64,000 nt of DNA from Microthyrium microscopicum. Lineage: Eukaryota; Ascomycota; Dothideomycetes; Microthyriales; Microthyriaceae. The DNA is taken from the NCBI GenBank assembly GCA_010405405.1, contig MU004238.1:755530-819529 (forward strand). The letters run 5' to 3'. Each line of letters starts with the position of its first letter. Positions within the stretch are counted from its first letter, which is position 1. Below are positions 23,552 to 35,276 of this stretch, in pieces. A program made the translations under genes and the position numbers. The notes under the pieces are model-generated. The model saw nothing but the letters and a program-made list of their open reading frames with translations. It was not told the origin of the DNA and did no database searches.

Positions 23552-26500
23552 CTACCTCTTGGGACGCGGTTTGACTTTACCAGAAAAGCCCACCATCTTA
23601 TGGGGTGGCTTTGCGGTTTGCGTGGTCGTCGCTGGAACTGTCGGCGGAGCCATGTTCTGGTGATTGTTTGCAAGCCTTTGGTTCAGTTTTACCGCTGTGT
23701 CCTCTTCTTGTTCCTCCTCTTCTTGTTCATCTTCATCTTGCTCATCTTCATCTTGCTCATCTTCTTGATCTTCGTCATCTTCATCTTCTTCTTCTTCGTC
23801 TTCTTCATCATCTTCTTCTTCTTCGTTCTCTTCGTCGTCATTCTCTTCATCTTCATCCTCTTCATCTTCATCATCCTGTCTTTCCTCCGCCTGTTGGCGC
23901 AGAGTCTCTTCGATGGCCCTCCGTCGGTCAGGATCAGCATTGATCGTGAGCCTAAGACGTGGGCCCTTTAGAGCGTTCTTGAAAGGACGGTCTGGCGTTT
24001 GGCCGCGCACATAGCCTTGCTGTGTGGTGGCGTAAACAGGATCGATGACAGGCTGGGGAAAGCTTCCACCATTACGCTCCAGATAATTTTCCACCAGAGT
24101 GCGTGCTTTTTCAAAGTCTCTCCGTGTTCGTGTCCAGTGGAAATCGGCAATCTCGTCGCATATACCCTTCCTTTGGGACATGACGTAGTCCTCGAAACTT
24201 TTGCTAGACGCGTCCGCTTCGTTCAGTATAGTGTTGACGTAGACAAGAGCTTCTACGGCGGTGTATCTCTCAAATTTTTTCTGACTCTTTTTCGCAATTT
24301 CTACTGGACTGCATAATCGGTATACAAGGTAGGACAAAGCTGGCGAATACTTCCTAGTTCTGACCATCATGGTCCGTTCAGCTCCTTCAAGTATTTCATT
24401 CTGATACGCTGGCCCTCCGCCAGGGCGAAAATGGTTTGCGGGATCATCATGATTATCCCGTGTTGGTAGCTTGTTCAAGACATGAAGAGGTAGCACATTG
24501 ATAGGCTGGATACCAACTCTGAGAGTATTGTCCTCGAAGTCTTCACATATCTCCCTGATGCTCCACCTGGCTGTTTGATTAGTCAAGATAGTGTGTATAG
24601 TCATGCCCAGTCCAAAAACATCGCAAGCCGTGGTCAAGGCGTCGCCTGATCTTGCTTCTATGAACGGATCTTTATCGAGTCTTCGCACCATCTCTGGAGG
24701 CCCATAAACATATGTGCCAACGGAACCATGAATGTCACCTTGATAGTGAGCATGGCCAAAATCAGCTATCTTGAAAGTGTAGACCGGTTGATTATCGGGT
24801 CCGGTTTTATATGCAAGGATATTGCCCGGCTTGATGTCTAGGCTTGTTAGTATACATTCATGATACTAAAGTCTTAGGGGTCAACGGGTTCACAAAACAA
24901 ATGCAATGGTTCCATCGACTACGAGGTCTGTCATATCGCTCTGAAATGAACATGATCTGGTTCCCGGCGCACACAAGATAACCAACGAGCCGAAAGCAGT
25001 CAGTCAAAGTGTATGAGCTAATAGCCCCGTCCGTTGTGGGATTATGACAATCAATCTGCGGACTCGATGGGAGTGACTTGAGACACAGTACTTTGACAGT
25101 CGATATTCTGACAGATCGTTATTTGAAAAGGTAGAATATCGAGTACTGCCAGCACAGAGCACAACTTATTGAAAGTCAATATACATACCATAATGAATAA
25201 TGGGTGACCAGCTTGCAGCATTAGCGGGTCCATTATGCAGAAACATGAGAGCTTCAAGCATCTGCTTCAACAATTGCCAAACCTGTTTTTCGTCTAGACT
25301 TTGAGGTCTCTGAGGACCTGAACTACCCTCTGGAAGAGACGGCATATCTTTTGTCCTAGCGGCTAGTCCATAACGGTGCGACCATTTGTATAGATCTCCT
25401 TCGTCAGTCCATTCAGTGCAGTAGTTTATAAAGTAGTTGCTAGGCTTCTCGGACTTGCTCGCAATGTGTAGCGCTATATTCCGAGGATTGTGCCGTGTAA
25501 ACTTCTTCAAAAATTCCAGTTCATGTCCAAAGCTGAACTTGTAGGCAATCTTCAAAGCATAGCAATCTGGCTTCTCTGGATCTCCGTCTTCTCTGTCTAG
25601 CTTATGGACTCGACCGCAAGCGCCAGAGGCATCAGGCTCGATGTTCGCGCCGAACCTGGCAAGCAGCTCGCGCAATTGACGCTGACGAGCTCTTTCCCAC
25701 TTCATCAGCGTTGTCTTGTTCATGCCTTTGTTTCTTCTGTATCTCATCGCAACAGCCTTCTTTAGTTTCGGTCTAGAATCTGTTAGTGCTCGCTCTTCGC
25801 ACAATGTCACGCCGTTCGCAAGTCGTGCTTGGCCGCAGACTGGTGCCAGGTGCACTCAACGGCTCACTAGGTAGCTCAGACTGAGCGTTTCACCTGACGT
25901 TTGTCTTAGAACAAACCAGCTTTTTGACCTTGGCAAAATCGTATCCAAGTCCGTACGGGATCATACAGGAACGAAAGGATTCGACTTGTTTCATGATGAT
26001 ATGAATTCCTAGTTCACAATAACTTACATGTTTTCATCATCGTTTCGCACGTATTGAAGCTTGCGCCTTTTTGCGATGTTTCTTTGTCCATCGAGTTCGA
26101 GTGCCTCATTTTCTGCTTTGGCATCTGCAGTAGGGAGCTGTTTACACATGATGTCGGCGTAAATGTCGTTCTGCCTCTGCAACTCGGCCGTGGCGGCAGC
26201 CTTTGCGATCGCTCTCCTATCTGAATCCAATTTCTTGTTAGTATTATTGTAAACTGGTTACAATACCTTAACCACCGTAGTAAGTTCTTCGATCACCATT
26301 TGAAATGCTTTTCGAAAGTCATTCAAGCATCTCAAGTGGCCTCAATTAAAACTTGCGCTACCAATGTCTTTGAAAGAGGTATTCTCACCATTTGCCTGGA
26401 CTGGTGACAGTAACGCTGGCTGGCCGGGTAGTGTGGCTCCTGGTATAAACGCTGGGCTATAAGTTGTTAGTTTGAGGATCTCTAAACAAGTCCCCGTCTT

Positions 26501-26778
26501 CATTAACATTAGATTTCATACTGTGACCGATTTCTGAACAAGACATTGTTGGTTACTGGAAAAATAGAGACACAAACTTACTCTTCCGCATATCTATCAC
26601 GCACGAGGTACGAGACAGGTACATGTTCGTCTCTTCGACCTCTGTAATGAATGCCAGCTATTTGATTTAGGAAAAACGGCCTTTCCGATAGTCGAGTCCA
26701 AGTCTCCGATACAGTGACTCTTTGTCTGGGCTGCACTGGAGCTGGGAGACCATAGTCTTGATTACGAGTACGAACCAT
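23552..26778 (-). CDS. Divergent protein-kinase-like protein with acidic C-terminal tail (kinase pair, left member)
   Basis: Five exons (26582-26778, 26389-26456, 26028-26220, 25189-25772, 23552-24837) sum to 775 residues in a single consistent phase. The kinase core is visible: a weak glycine loop (SGACGRVHKL), the lysine strand YALKIAYK, the catalytic loop IIHYDIKPGN with Asp, Lys and Asn, DFG in KIADFGHAHY, GPPE in place of APE, and DVFGLG for helix F. After the kinase fold comes a region shared with the neighbouring gene (IQPINVLPLH, RKYSPALSYLVYRLC, FHWTRTRRDFEKA), then about 90 nearly all Asp/Glu residues and a short basic end. The introns of 351 and 255 bases are much longer than others here, so the 5' exons are less certain. 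Predicted Ser/Thr kinase; substrate unknown. Confidence 0.7.
23694..23882. repeat. GAA/GAT/GAG-type coding microsatellite (acidic tail)
   Basis: A purine-rich (minus strand) imperfect trinucleotide array encodes runs of Glu and Asp such as EEDEDDEDQEDEQDEDEQ. Its mix of codons shows it has diverged from any pure repeat. Confidence 0.85.
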
Positions 26779-27514
26779 TTTGAATTGATGTAGTGGTTAT
26801 TGGTCTCAATCTTGAATTCTTAGTTCGAAGCGTTATTATCGTGGAATTGGAATCACAGTTGATATTAAGAGTCTCAATTTCTGTTCTATTGTTTGAAAAG
26901 AGCATAAGGACCAAAAAGTCCAGCAAATAACAAAGAAATTACTGTTTTCGTACTTAGACAAACACCCATTGTCTTGATCACTGAGGTCAACAGAAGGATG
27001 TGGTCCATAATAATCTATAGCAGACCTCCCTAGTATCTGTAGCCACTAGAAAATCAATCATGGCAATTGACAAAGTAGTTCCACAGTGGAAAATCAATTT
27101 GGTAAGGAAATAAAGTTTTTAGCTGTTTGATACTTCACGTCCTTACAGACAAACATACATGTTCACTGACAGGAGCGCGACATATAGTGTTGACATTAGA
27201 TACAAAGAGTAATCGAAGAGCCATACTCCTTCCTCGCCTTTCACATAGCGATGGATTGACCAGTATATTTTAGAGCAAAATGCTCTTGACGATGAAATGT
27301 GGGCACATACTCTTGGTTCTTGTTGATTTTCTGTGCCTCATAAAGTCAGCAGCATAAAGAAACTTTTGTTTTCCGGAAACAGCTGAATGAAAGAGATTCT
27401 GGTCTAAACAACTACAGTCGCTTGTGATTTGATGTCCTGCTGACTTGTCTCGAATTTGCAGGAATTCTTGATTGACTTGTGATATCACACTATTACCCAA
27501 AAAAGTTATTCAAG
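26779..27514. promoter_or_regulatory. Shared divergent promoter region of the kinase-like pair
   Basis: Both kinase-like genes start here and read outward, with 736 bases between the two ATGs. No coding sequence is supported. The arrangement allows joint control; no specific binding site was recognised. Confidence 0.45.
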
Positions 27515-30011
27515 ATGGTTGCTGTGACTCGTTCTAGAGCAGCTGCTGGTGTACCTTTGGGAAGCAATCCTCCTCCTGCGGTAAGATGAAATGGCCTTCT
27601 CGAATGTCGAGTATGATTAGACTTATTTTCTAACAAAGTCCAGGGAGGTGCTCCCGCGCCAGCAAACCGCCATCAATCGTCAGTTCTAATACTTAAAAGA
27701 AATGACCCCTTCGTTATTACAGAGTGGATAGACTTGGATTGCGTCCCTATATGGTTTAGCCTGAGAAGCGCTGGCTATGACGAGCAAAACGATCCTGTTC
27801 TCATTCCTGGCGAAGTGACGAACCAGAACGAATTGGTTCAGCTGCTCTCTCCAATCCGGAATGACGAGGACATGGCCATTCAAGACCAAAAACGAGAGAA
27901 TCAAGAGGATTTTGAGTTTGATGACGAAAAGTTAGGTCCCTTTGTAGGCAAGTTCGACGCCGATTATCACTTGGAGGCAAATTGGAATCTCAAATTCGAT
28001 CTCAAGGAAGCTAAAGCTCTCCCCGTAAACCGGAAGAATGACAAGCACTACGGAAAGGCTTATGGGAGAGGTAGAAAGAAGGTTCGCGACTTGAGTGGAT
28101 GGAAGGAAGCCTGCCAGCATAGAGCAGATAATAGACGAATTGTCAGGAGATGGCTCAAGAATAGGCAAACCGAATTCCAGAGACTTATCAGACTACGACG
28201 GGCAGAGCCGTATCCTATGTTTAAGAATCACACCACGCGTATGCATAAAGTCAGTCGAGATGGCGTGGTTTATGCGCTCAAAATCGCTTACAAAATCGAA
28301 ACTCCAACGGAGATGGCGATGCTTCATCATCTAGACAAGTACCCAAAGCAGAGAAATATTGCTTCTATGGTTGGCGAGCTGTCTAATGAGCCTAGTGTCT
28401 ACTTCTACAACTTTTGCACACAGTGGGCAAACCACGGAGACATCATTTCTTTCTCACTAAGGTATGGTAAAGTCAACCACGCTACTGGTCAATATCTGCC
28501 CGGCATGAATGAAGCAACCTACGCGGATGGGATGGACGAAGAGATGGCCTGGGTCATGCTCGAGCAGCTACTCCAAGGCTTTACCTTCCTACACCATGGA
28601 CTCGGTGAAGATGGCGCGCGTGTGAATTCAACAGCGGACTCATCATGGAATGCAATAATGCATTTGGACTTCAAGCCCGGCAACGCACTCGTATATTACA
28701 ATGGTGACCACCATGAGGATCTGATGGATAGATGGACTTTCAAAATCACCGACTTTGGCAATGCTGCATATCAAAACCATAACATAAGGCGAGAAAAAAG
28801 AATAGGCACTCTCCGTTTCGCTGCCCCCGATACCTGGCGTGAGAAATTCAATTATCCGCATTTTGGATTTAGGAATGATTTGACCGTGGCTAGTGATGTT
28901 TTTGTAAGTTTGCTACCTACTCTTAGAAGATCGAGTCTTGATACCAAATCATTTCGTATCACCCATAGCACTGCAGGGCAAGCGTAGAGCGCGATGAAAC
29001 CTGGGCTGACAAGACTAAATGATGTTTTCACTGCGTGTTGACTAGATAACGCTCTTTCGTGATCGTAAACTGATGAACTTGTAGATGCTTGGAGCAACAA
29101 TTCACTACGCTCTGACAAATATGATCCCGATATACTATGGAGACACGAGGCGCTATCTTCCCATTGGAGCAATACTTGGCCAGGAAGTTAAGAAAAGTCT
29201 GAAGAATTCTTTACAGCCTGTAAATGTGATTCCACTGCACAAGACACAGCAATGGTATGAGCGTGCAGACGATGCAAGGGCAGCTTTGGCGACAGACTCG
29301 TATATCAATCAGGTATATGAAGACTCCCAAGAACGCTTTCGGCCGAGAAAGTACTCAAAGCTGCTCAGTACTCAGATCTATAAGTTATGCAACATGGAGC
29401 AGGACGATAGCAACGATCCATTATTCATGCGTCCTACTGCAGGTGATGCTCTTATTGAAGTTGGCACCATCTACGATCTGATAAAAACCACAGCCGCGGC
29501 GACTAGTGAAACATTTGAACAAGTAGCTCTGAGGCTTGGACGAAGCAATGAACACAGTAGTGTATGCGACCGGCTGGCGAAACATCACTGGACGCTGACT
29601 CGCAAACAATTTGAATTTGGGCGAGAACTTGTCCAGACGTACAAGACACAATGGCGGAAGAAGCGTCGACTGAACTCCGATTACCATGAACCATCTAGGG
29701 ATCCTCTATATGCTAGTCGTTCTCCACCTAAGCCTGGTGTCATTCCAGCGACATATATTCCTGGCTTGACTCCTCCACCACCTGCGCGTAGGTCTATATC
29801 ACCGGAGCAACCGGAGGAAGAGCAAGGACAACAACAACAAGAACAACAGGGACAACAACAAGAAGAAGAAGAGCAAGAAGAAGAAGAAGAAGAGGAGGAG
29901 GAGGAGGAGGAGGAGGAGGAGGAGGAGGAAGAGGAAGAGGAGGAGGAAGAACAACAACCTGATTCGACCGTGATTGATACAGACCGTATGATATATGATC
30001 AGGGGGTATAA
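27515..30011 (+). CDS. Divergent protein-kinase-like protein with poly-Glu C-terminal tail (kinase pair, right member)
   Basis: Three exons, 27515-27580, 27644-28903 and 29085-30011, encode 750 residues. It opens MVAVTRSRAAAG, like the MVRTRNQ of its neighbour. The kinase core has YALKIAYK, catalytic loop IMHLDFKPGN, DFG in KITDFGNAAY, APD for APE and DVFMLG for helix F. No glycine-rich loop is seen: the matching position reads FKNHTTRMHKV. The 181-base intron lies inside helix F (DVF then MLGATIHYAL), whereas the neighbour is uninterrupted there. The post-kinase region repeats the neighbour's motifs (LQPVNVIPLH, RKYSKLLSTQIYKLC, HHWTLTRKQFEFG) and ends in Gln/Glu runs. ATP use may be altered because of the missing loop. 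It converges on RFC1. Confidence 0.7.
29816..29956. repeat. Trinucleotide array coding for Gln/Glu run
   Basis: CAA/CAG-type codons give way to an almost pure GAA then GAG array of about 30 units in frame, a classic slippage-prone purine tract near the 3' end of the right kinase-like gene. Confidence 0.9.
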
Positions 30012-30474
30012 ATAGCTTTACATGGATTTGGAAACGCACTTTGAGGACATAGTCGATTCAAAGATTATATCTATTGTAAAGACCTTTGGTGTATGCCGAG
30101 TGGTTGGAGGAATCATGTAGGAAATACTGTATTGAGAAGGCGCTTGTAGAACATATGAGAAGTTAGAGCACTAGACCGAAATTGTTTCTTCGAGCAAACA
30201 TCAGACATCTGTAGCATCGCGAGATGACATAGGCCCGGTTTGCCGTGTATAAAGGGGTGATGAGGAATAACGAGATCGCCAGTAACAGTGTAAATATACC
30301 ATTCGGGAATGAAACTAAGCCGTATGTTACAAGTCTACCAATTGCAAACCAATGCCCAAATGCCCAAAACCCAATGCACGCGATATACTCTAACCAAGCC
30401 GTAGCGCCGAAGCAATGATCATACTGCTAGGTGTATGTACAATAACACAATAACACGCAGTCACACACAATGGA
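30012..30474. other. Intergenic between convergent genes
   Basis: Shared 3' region of the right kinase-like gene and RFC1; no gene seen. Confidence 0.5.
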
Positions 30475-33400
30475 CTATTTCTTAGCCTTGGGCTTGGCCT
30501 TGCCTTTCGCCTTCGAAGCTGATGCCTTGGCCTTTTTAGGTTCGCTATCGTCCACATCACTATCTGCGGAACGCTTCTTGCTGGCGGCCGCCTTCTTCTT
30601 AGGCTTGGGTGCCTTGATGTACTTGTCCTTGGAGATATCCGCTTCGTCTTCCTCTTCCTTGGTAGGGCCTTCCTTTTCTTCGACTTCTTCAGCTTCGATG
30701 GCCTCTTCAAGATCAGGTACGTCCTTGGCAGCTTTCTTGGGAGCAAAGACTTGAGAAGCTTTCATGAATGGTAGAGGATGAGACTGCGAGTTGTATCTAT
30801 TGAAAGTTAGTAAGTTTCACACGCACATCGGGGTTATAGGCTTACACTCTGGTGAACGCGGACTTGGCAGCGGTCTCAATCTTTAGATGCTTCTCGTCCA
30901 TTCTGCCAAGACCAAGCTCTTGTATCGCATCGTAGTCGTCCTTGGTGAGATAGTAGCTGTCCATGAGGTCAATGACCTTGCCAGCTGCCTCTTTACCCTC
31001 GATCATCAGTCGTTTAGGCATGAGAGTCCAGAACATTGGCATGTAAGACTGGCGGACCTCGTAACGATCGGCGGAAGATCGAAGGCGCATATGACCCTGA
31101 ATTTCTCTCACCATACGCGTCAGTTTGTTCTGCTTGCTGAAATTGCCTAGCCAGCTAGTAAAGCCAGTGCTGCCGTATGCCAAGCTTCCAGAGATGTAGC
31201 TTGCCGGACGTACGAAGCTGAAGACTGCGTGGGTGGGCATCAGGGACCATTGCTGCTGAGAGCCGTGGATCATCCGATCGACCAAGTCACCGTCTGAGAT
31301 ACTGTCTGCAGCTTTGCTGACAAGCTCAAGGGCTTTGAGGCTTTTCTCTCGGCCTTCGAATCCATTGGCAAGAATGGGCTGAGTGCCTAGATAGTTTTCT
31401 TGAAGCATCAGAGAGGACATTTCATGATCGTTGAAGTACAGCTCAATCTTATCGTTCAATGTAGCGGTGCTGTTTGGAGCAAACAATCCACCACCTAAGA
31501 TCTTCGAGGTAATATCAAATGGCTTGAGGACGATATGTTTCTCCCAGGCTTTAGACATTTGCTTGCCCTTTGCATAATCCATGGATTCGTCTTCGTCAAC
31601 TTTGACAGTGGAGAGCATGTTAACGACTTGACGGATGTCAGCGCCGGTGCCCTCGATTAGCGCGTTGAGAACTGTAGGAGGAATCTTCATCTTCTCACGG
31701 AAGGCAACAGTCATCATTCGACCTCGAATTTGTTCAGTGGTAGGCCGGCGAAAGGGAACCTCAAATGCGACATTGTCAAACGGTCTCATTTTAGGCAGTC
31801 TTCGCTCATTGCAAATGAGAATCATGGGGATAGAGGTCTTCTTGCACATTGCGGCAAGTGCACCAACACCGCCTCGATCACCAGCTGACATACCGTCCAC
31901 TTCGTCCATAATCAGAACTAGCTTTCGTTTAGACTGCTCAACAGCTTTACCATCACCAGCGAAGTAGCCGAGTAAAGAAGTGGTGCTGAGTACGCCTTTC
32001 AATCCATCTTCGACCATTCGCTTGCTTCGAGTATCGCTAGCGTTGCTCTCGACAATATCATAGCCTTCAAGCTTTGCAACCAAATGAGCCGCCGTAGTTT
32101 TGCCAATACCAGGAGGTCCGTGAATAATGACTGCACGATAGGTTCCACTGCCATCCGAGCCAGCAAGCTTGAACTTCATGCGGGCGTTTTTGCTGAAATT
32201 CGCAAGCCATCGCTGTAGTCGTTCAACTGGAGCTTTGTTGCCGACGATTTGATTTAGCTGAGTTGGAGCATACTTGACGGTCCAGAGTTTGCTGGATTCT
32301 TTGACTTGTGGTTTTATGGGGGCCTTTCCAGAATCGCCAGAGGCCTTGGTGGCAGTAATCTGCTGTTGACGAAGCTTCTTGCGTTCCTCTTTCTCTTTGG
32401 CCTCCATTTCCAACGCCGCCTGTTTGGCTTTGTCTTCCTCTTTCTGACGTTGTGCCTCTGCAACCTTGGCGCCGGGACCACTGCCACCATTTGCTGGGAG
32501 AGTTCGAATGAGCGCGAATAATCCATCCTCGTTGATGGTCTTGAGTTTATTGGCTTCGATTTTTCGCAGTTTGCTGGGACCAGCGTCCTCGCCGAGGACG
32601 ACATAGCTCGTTTTTCCGGAGGGCGCGCCGGTCACTTTTCCGCCATATCTCTTGACGAGTTCCTGGCCTGCTTCACGTTCAAGTGTCTGAAGTACGCCAG
32701 TGAAGACGAAACTCATTCCAGCAAGGCAATTTTCTGCTCCTTCGGGAAGGTCCTTTGAGCCCGCAGCAGCAGGAGCAGCACGGTTTCCTTTGATCATACT
32801 TGGGTTCCACTTCTGACCTTCAGCAAGAGCTGGTGGTGGAGTAGGAGGACGAATTAAAGGGATTGCGTCAAGGATTGCTTCAACCTCTGCATCAACTTCT
32901 GGCTCAGGTTTCGTTTTCTTTGCTCTCGCCTTGGTTGGTGTTGCCTTTGCCGTCGTTTTCTTTGGGCGGCCACGTCCCTTTTTAGGAGCCTCTTCTTCGT
33001 CATCATCTACTTCCATCTCATCAGACTTGCGTTTCTTGGCACGAGTTCCCTTCCTGGCTTTGGGCGCTTCATCATCGTCAGGGACCACAAAGTCATCATC
33101 TGAATCCACATCTTTCATTTCAACATCTTCATCTTCGTCCTTTGAGGCCCCAAGACCACGTCCAGTCTTTCGGCGAGGCTTGACAACTTCCTCCTCTGAT
33201 TCTGACTCTTGGTAGTCATCGCCGCCGCGACCTGCTTTCTTAAAGTCGGCAACAAAAACGTCATCATCATTATCCAGATCTTCCATGTCATCCCGGCTCT
33301 CATGCTTGACATAGGTCTTGGGCTTCGTAGCTTTGGATCCATTGGTATTCTTCGAAGGTTCAAGTGCAGTAGTCTTGTTCGGAGGTGGGGATGTTTCTCG

Positions 33401-33857
33401 CTTGGGTTTGGTAGTATCTGGTCGTTTAGGCTTCGCGGAGTTGCTGAAGTACGCCGAGGCAGTAGTGGCAGTCTCTTTTGGGGGTTCGGGTTTACTGAAT
33501 CACATCGATTAGCACAAATCGCATAGGTTTTGACTTTGATTGACTAACGGTCGAGCCGCAATGGTTTTCTTTGGCGTGAGCTTTTTGACTCTAAAGCAAT
33601 ATTAGCACAGAGTATGAATTAGATCTAGATCGCGTACACAGCAAATTCGTCATCTGAATCAGACTCCACGACCTTCTTTCGTCCTTTTTTCGCAGTTTTC
33701 GTGGGACTGGCCTAGTTAATTGATTAGATGACATGCCAATGGCTTGGGGGGTAAACTCGAGGAGAATAATTACCTTCTTCTTGCTACTTGCGGTAGAGGG
33801 CGGGGTGGCAGAGGCGCCAACTTTGCCTCCAAAGAAAGCTCTGATATCTGCTGGCAT
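30475..33857 (-). CDS. rfc1: Replication factor C subunit 1 (large clamp-loader subunit)
   Basis: Five exons, 33774-33857, 33638-33711, 33549-33590, 30846-33494 and 30475-30796, give 1056 residues. The N-terminus MPADIRAFFGG resembles a PCNA-interacting (PIP-like) start of this family. A long acidic/basic disordered stretch follows, then a BRCT domain around residues 315-400 (LAGMSFVFTGVLQTLEREAG), the AAA+ module (Walker A GPPGIGKTT, Walker B LIMDEVDGM, SNASDTRSK) and the RFC1 C-terminal domain, ending in a Lys-rich tail. It loads PCNA onto primer-template DNA with Rfc2-5. The second intron uses GTACGC as donor; this is the only choice that keeps the frame into TPKKTIAARPKPEP. Confidence 0.95.
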
Positions 33858-34136
33858 CTTCGACAGACCAGCCTAGCTTCGAGATTAGGATGGTTGGTAG
33901 AGCGGAAGAGGGAGACTTCGAAGACGGGGCAGATCGAATTGAAGCTGCAGTGACGCGTAGAAAACGCGAAGTTAAGTGTCGCGCGAACACATGATGCCAC
34001 TAGTAGATTCAGGCCACCACTAGGCTTTCAGTCAGGCATAAACGCCAAGACTTTAATGTCTGAACTCTTTTTGAGCTTCACGACTCCTTCATCTACAGTC
34101 TACCCATGAGCTCCATTGAGCCCAATCACAGCTGAC
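33858..34136. promoter_or_regulatory. Bidirectional promoter, RFC1 / mitochondrial uL16m
   Basis: Only 279 bases separate the two start codons, which point away from each other, so the core promoters must lie together here. A sequence containing GACGCG (plus strand, about 33951-33957: TGACGCGTAG) resembles an MluI-cell-cycle-box core ACGCGT, fitting a replication gene (inference). Confidence 0.5.
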
Positions 34137-34967
34137 ATGCCTCCCCCAAGGATATCCAATGGCCTGCTAGCCCAATTGAGATCTCTCGCCCTCTCACCAA
34201 GCACTCATACCCGTAAGTCACCTTCAATCCGAACCCAATACAGAACTAACACACCATCTTCAGGACCAGCATGCATCAAACCTACCCAAACAATACTCTC
34301 CGTCCGATCCTTCTCTACCACCCGCCCTTCTCAAAACTGGCTTCTCCCCCGCCGCCGCTCCTCCCGCAAAACACAAAAAGGCTCCCCCCAAGTAAACACC
34401 GGCGGCTCCTCTCGCGGCACCACAATCGCACACGGCGACTACGGCATCCGCCTCGCTTCCCACGACCAACGCATCCCCGCCAAACAGCTCGGACTCGCCG
34501 TCGAAGTCATCCGCCGACGTCTACGAGGTGTAGTCTTCCGCTTCTATCCCCGTGTCGCCGCCAATTTGGCCGTATATACCAGCGGTAACGAGCAGCGTAT
34601 GGGAAAAGGAAAAGGTGGTTTTGACTACTGGGCAGCACGCGTGAGTCATGGACGGGTGGTGTTTGAGATTGGCGGCGATATTCATGAGCAGGTGGTGAAG
34701 GAGGCACTGCGGCTCGCGGGGAATAAGCTGCCAGGACAGTGGGAGTTTGTGAAGAAGGGAGAGGCGCCGGTGGTGGGGACGACGAGGTTGAGGACGGGGG
34801 TTACGAAGGAGGAGTTGTTTAGACCGAGGAGGTTGACGCCGTTGCATCCTTTGCATTTGCTGCCGGATGGACGACGGGCGGGTGAGCTACAGGCAGAGCA
34901 GGAGAATGTGGTTGTAGAAGATGTGGATGCGGTTGCTGAATTGCCTTCGGTTGCAGCAGCGGCTTGA
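34137..34967 (+). CDS. mrpl16: Mitochondrial large-subunit ribosomal protein uL16m
   Basis: Two exons, 34137-34212 and 34264-34967, give 259 residues. The 51-base intron has a good branch site (CTAAC) and is a multiple of three, so the unspliced frame stays open and could mislead annotation. The N-terminus is Arg/Ser rich, as expected of a mitochondrial targeting peptide (SFSTTRPSQNWLLPRR). The conserved uL16 core is clear: YGIRLASHDQRIPAKQL, an RRRLRG segment, RMGKGKGGFDYWAARV and FEIGGD. The protein binds 23S-type rRNA at the mitoribosome central protuberance and tRNA path. The C-terminal extension after LFRPRRLTPL is acidic and Ala-rich. Confidence 0.93.
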   Translation: MPPPRISNGLLAQLRSLALSPSTHTRKSPSIRTQYRTNTPSSGPACIKPTQTILSVRSFSTTRPSQNWLLPRRRSSRKTQKGSPQVNTGGSSRGTTIAHGDYGIRLASHDQRIPAKQLGLAVEVIRRRLRGVVFRFYPRVAANLAVYTSGNEQRMGKGKGGFDYWAARVSHGRVVFEIGGDIHEQVVKEALRLAGNKLPGQWEFVKKGEAPVVGTTRLRTGVTKEELFRPRRLTPLHPLHLLPDGRRAGELQAEQENVVVEDVDAVAELPSVAAAA

Positions 34968-35276
34968 ACGTTGAAATCATGTATTGATATGTAATACCCA
35001 ATCTATCTGCCAGTTTTGATCCCATCATAAAGTCATACAAATAGTTTGTGATAAAACACATTGATTCAAGAAAATAGAATCGTCGAACTTCCCGAAAACC
35101 GAGAAACAAGAATGATAGCAGAAGTGAAGTATATAGTATCGACTGCTGAAGTTGGAAATCCCATTACCATTTTCCACCACGAACACCATCATAACCCAAA
35201 GTGAAATAACCTGTAAATGCCACGCTAATTGACCGACTAATATCCAAACACTACTTTACCAATTACATGTTGCTTC
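34968..35276. other. Intergenic between convergent genes
   Basis: Shared 3' region of uL16m and the Zn2Cys6 regulator; no gene seen. Confidence 0.5.

Noticed and set aside
34213-34263. Reading uL16m as a single exon
   Set aside because: The 51-base segment keeps the frame but has GTAAGT donor, CTAAC branch and CAG acceptor, so it is almost certainly an intron.
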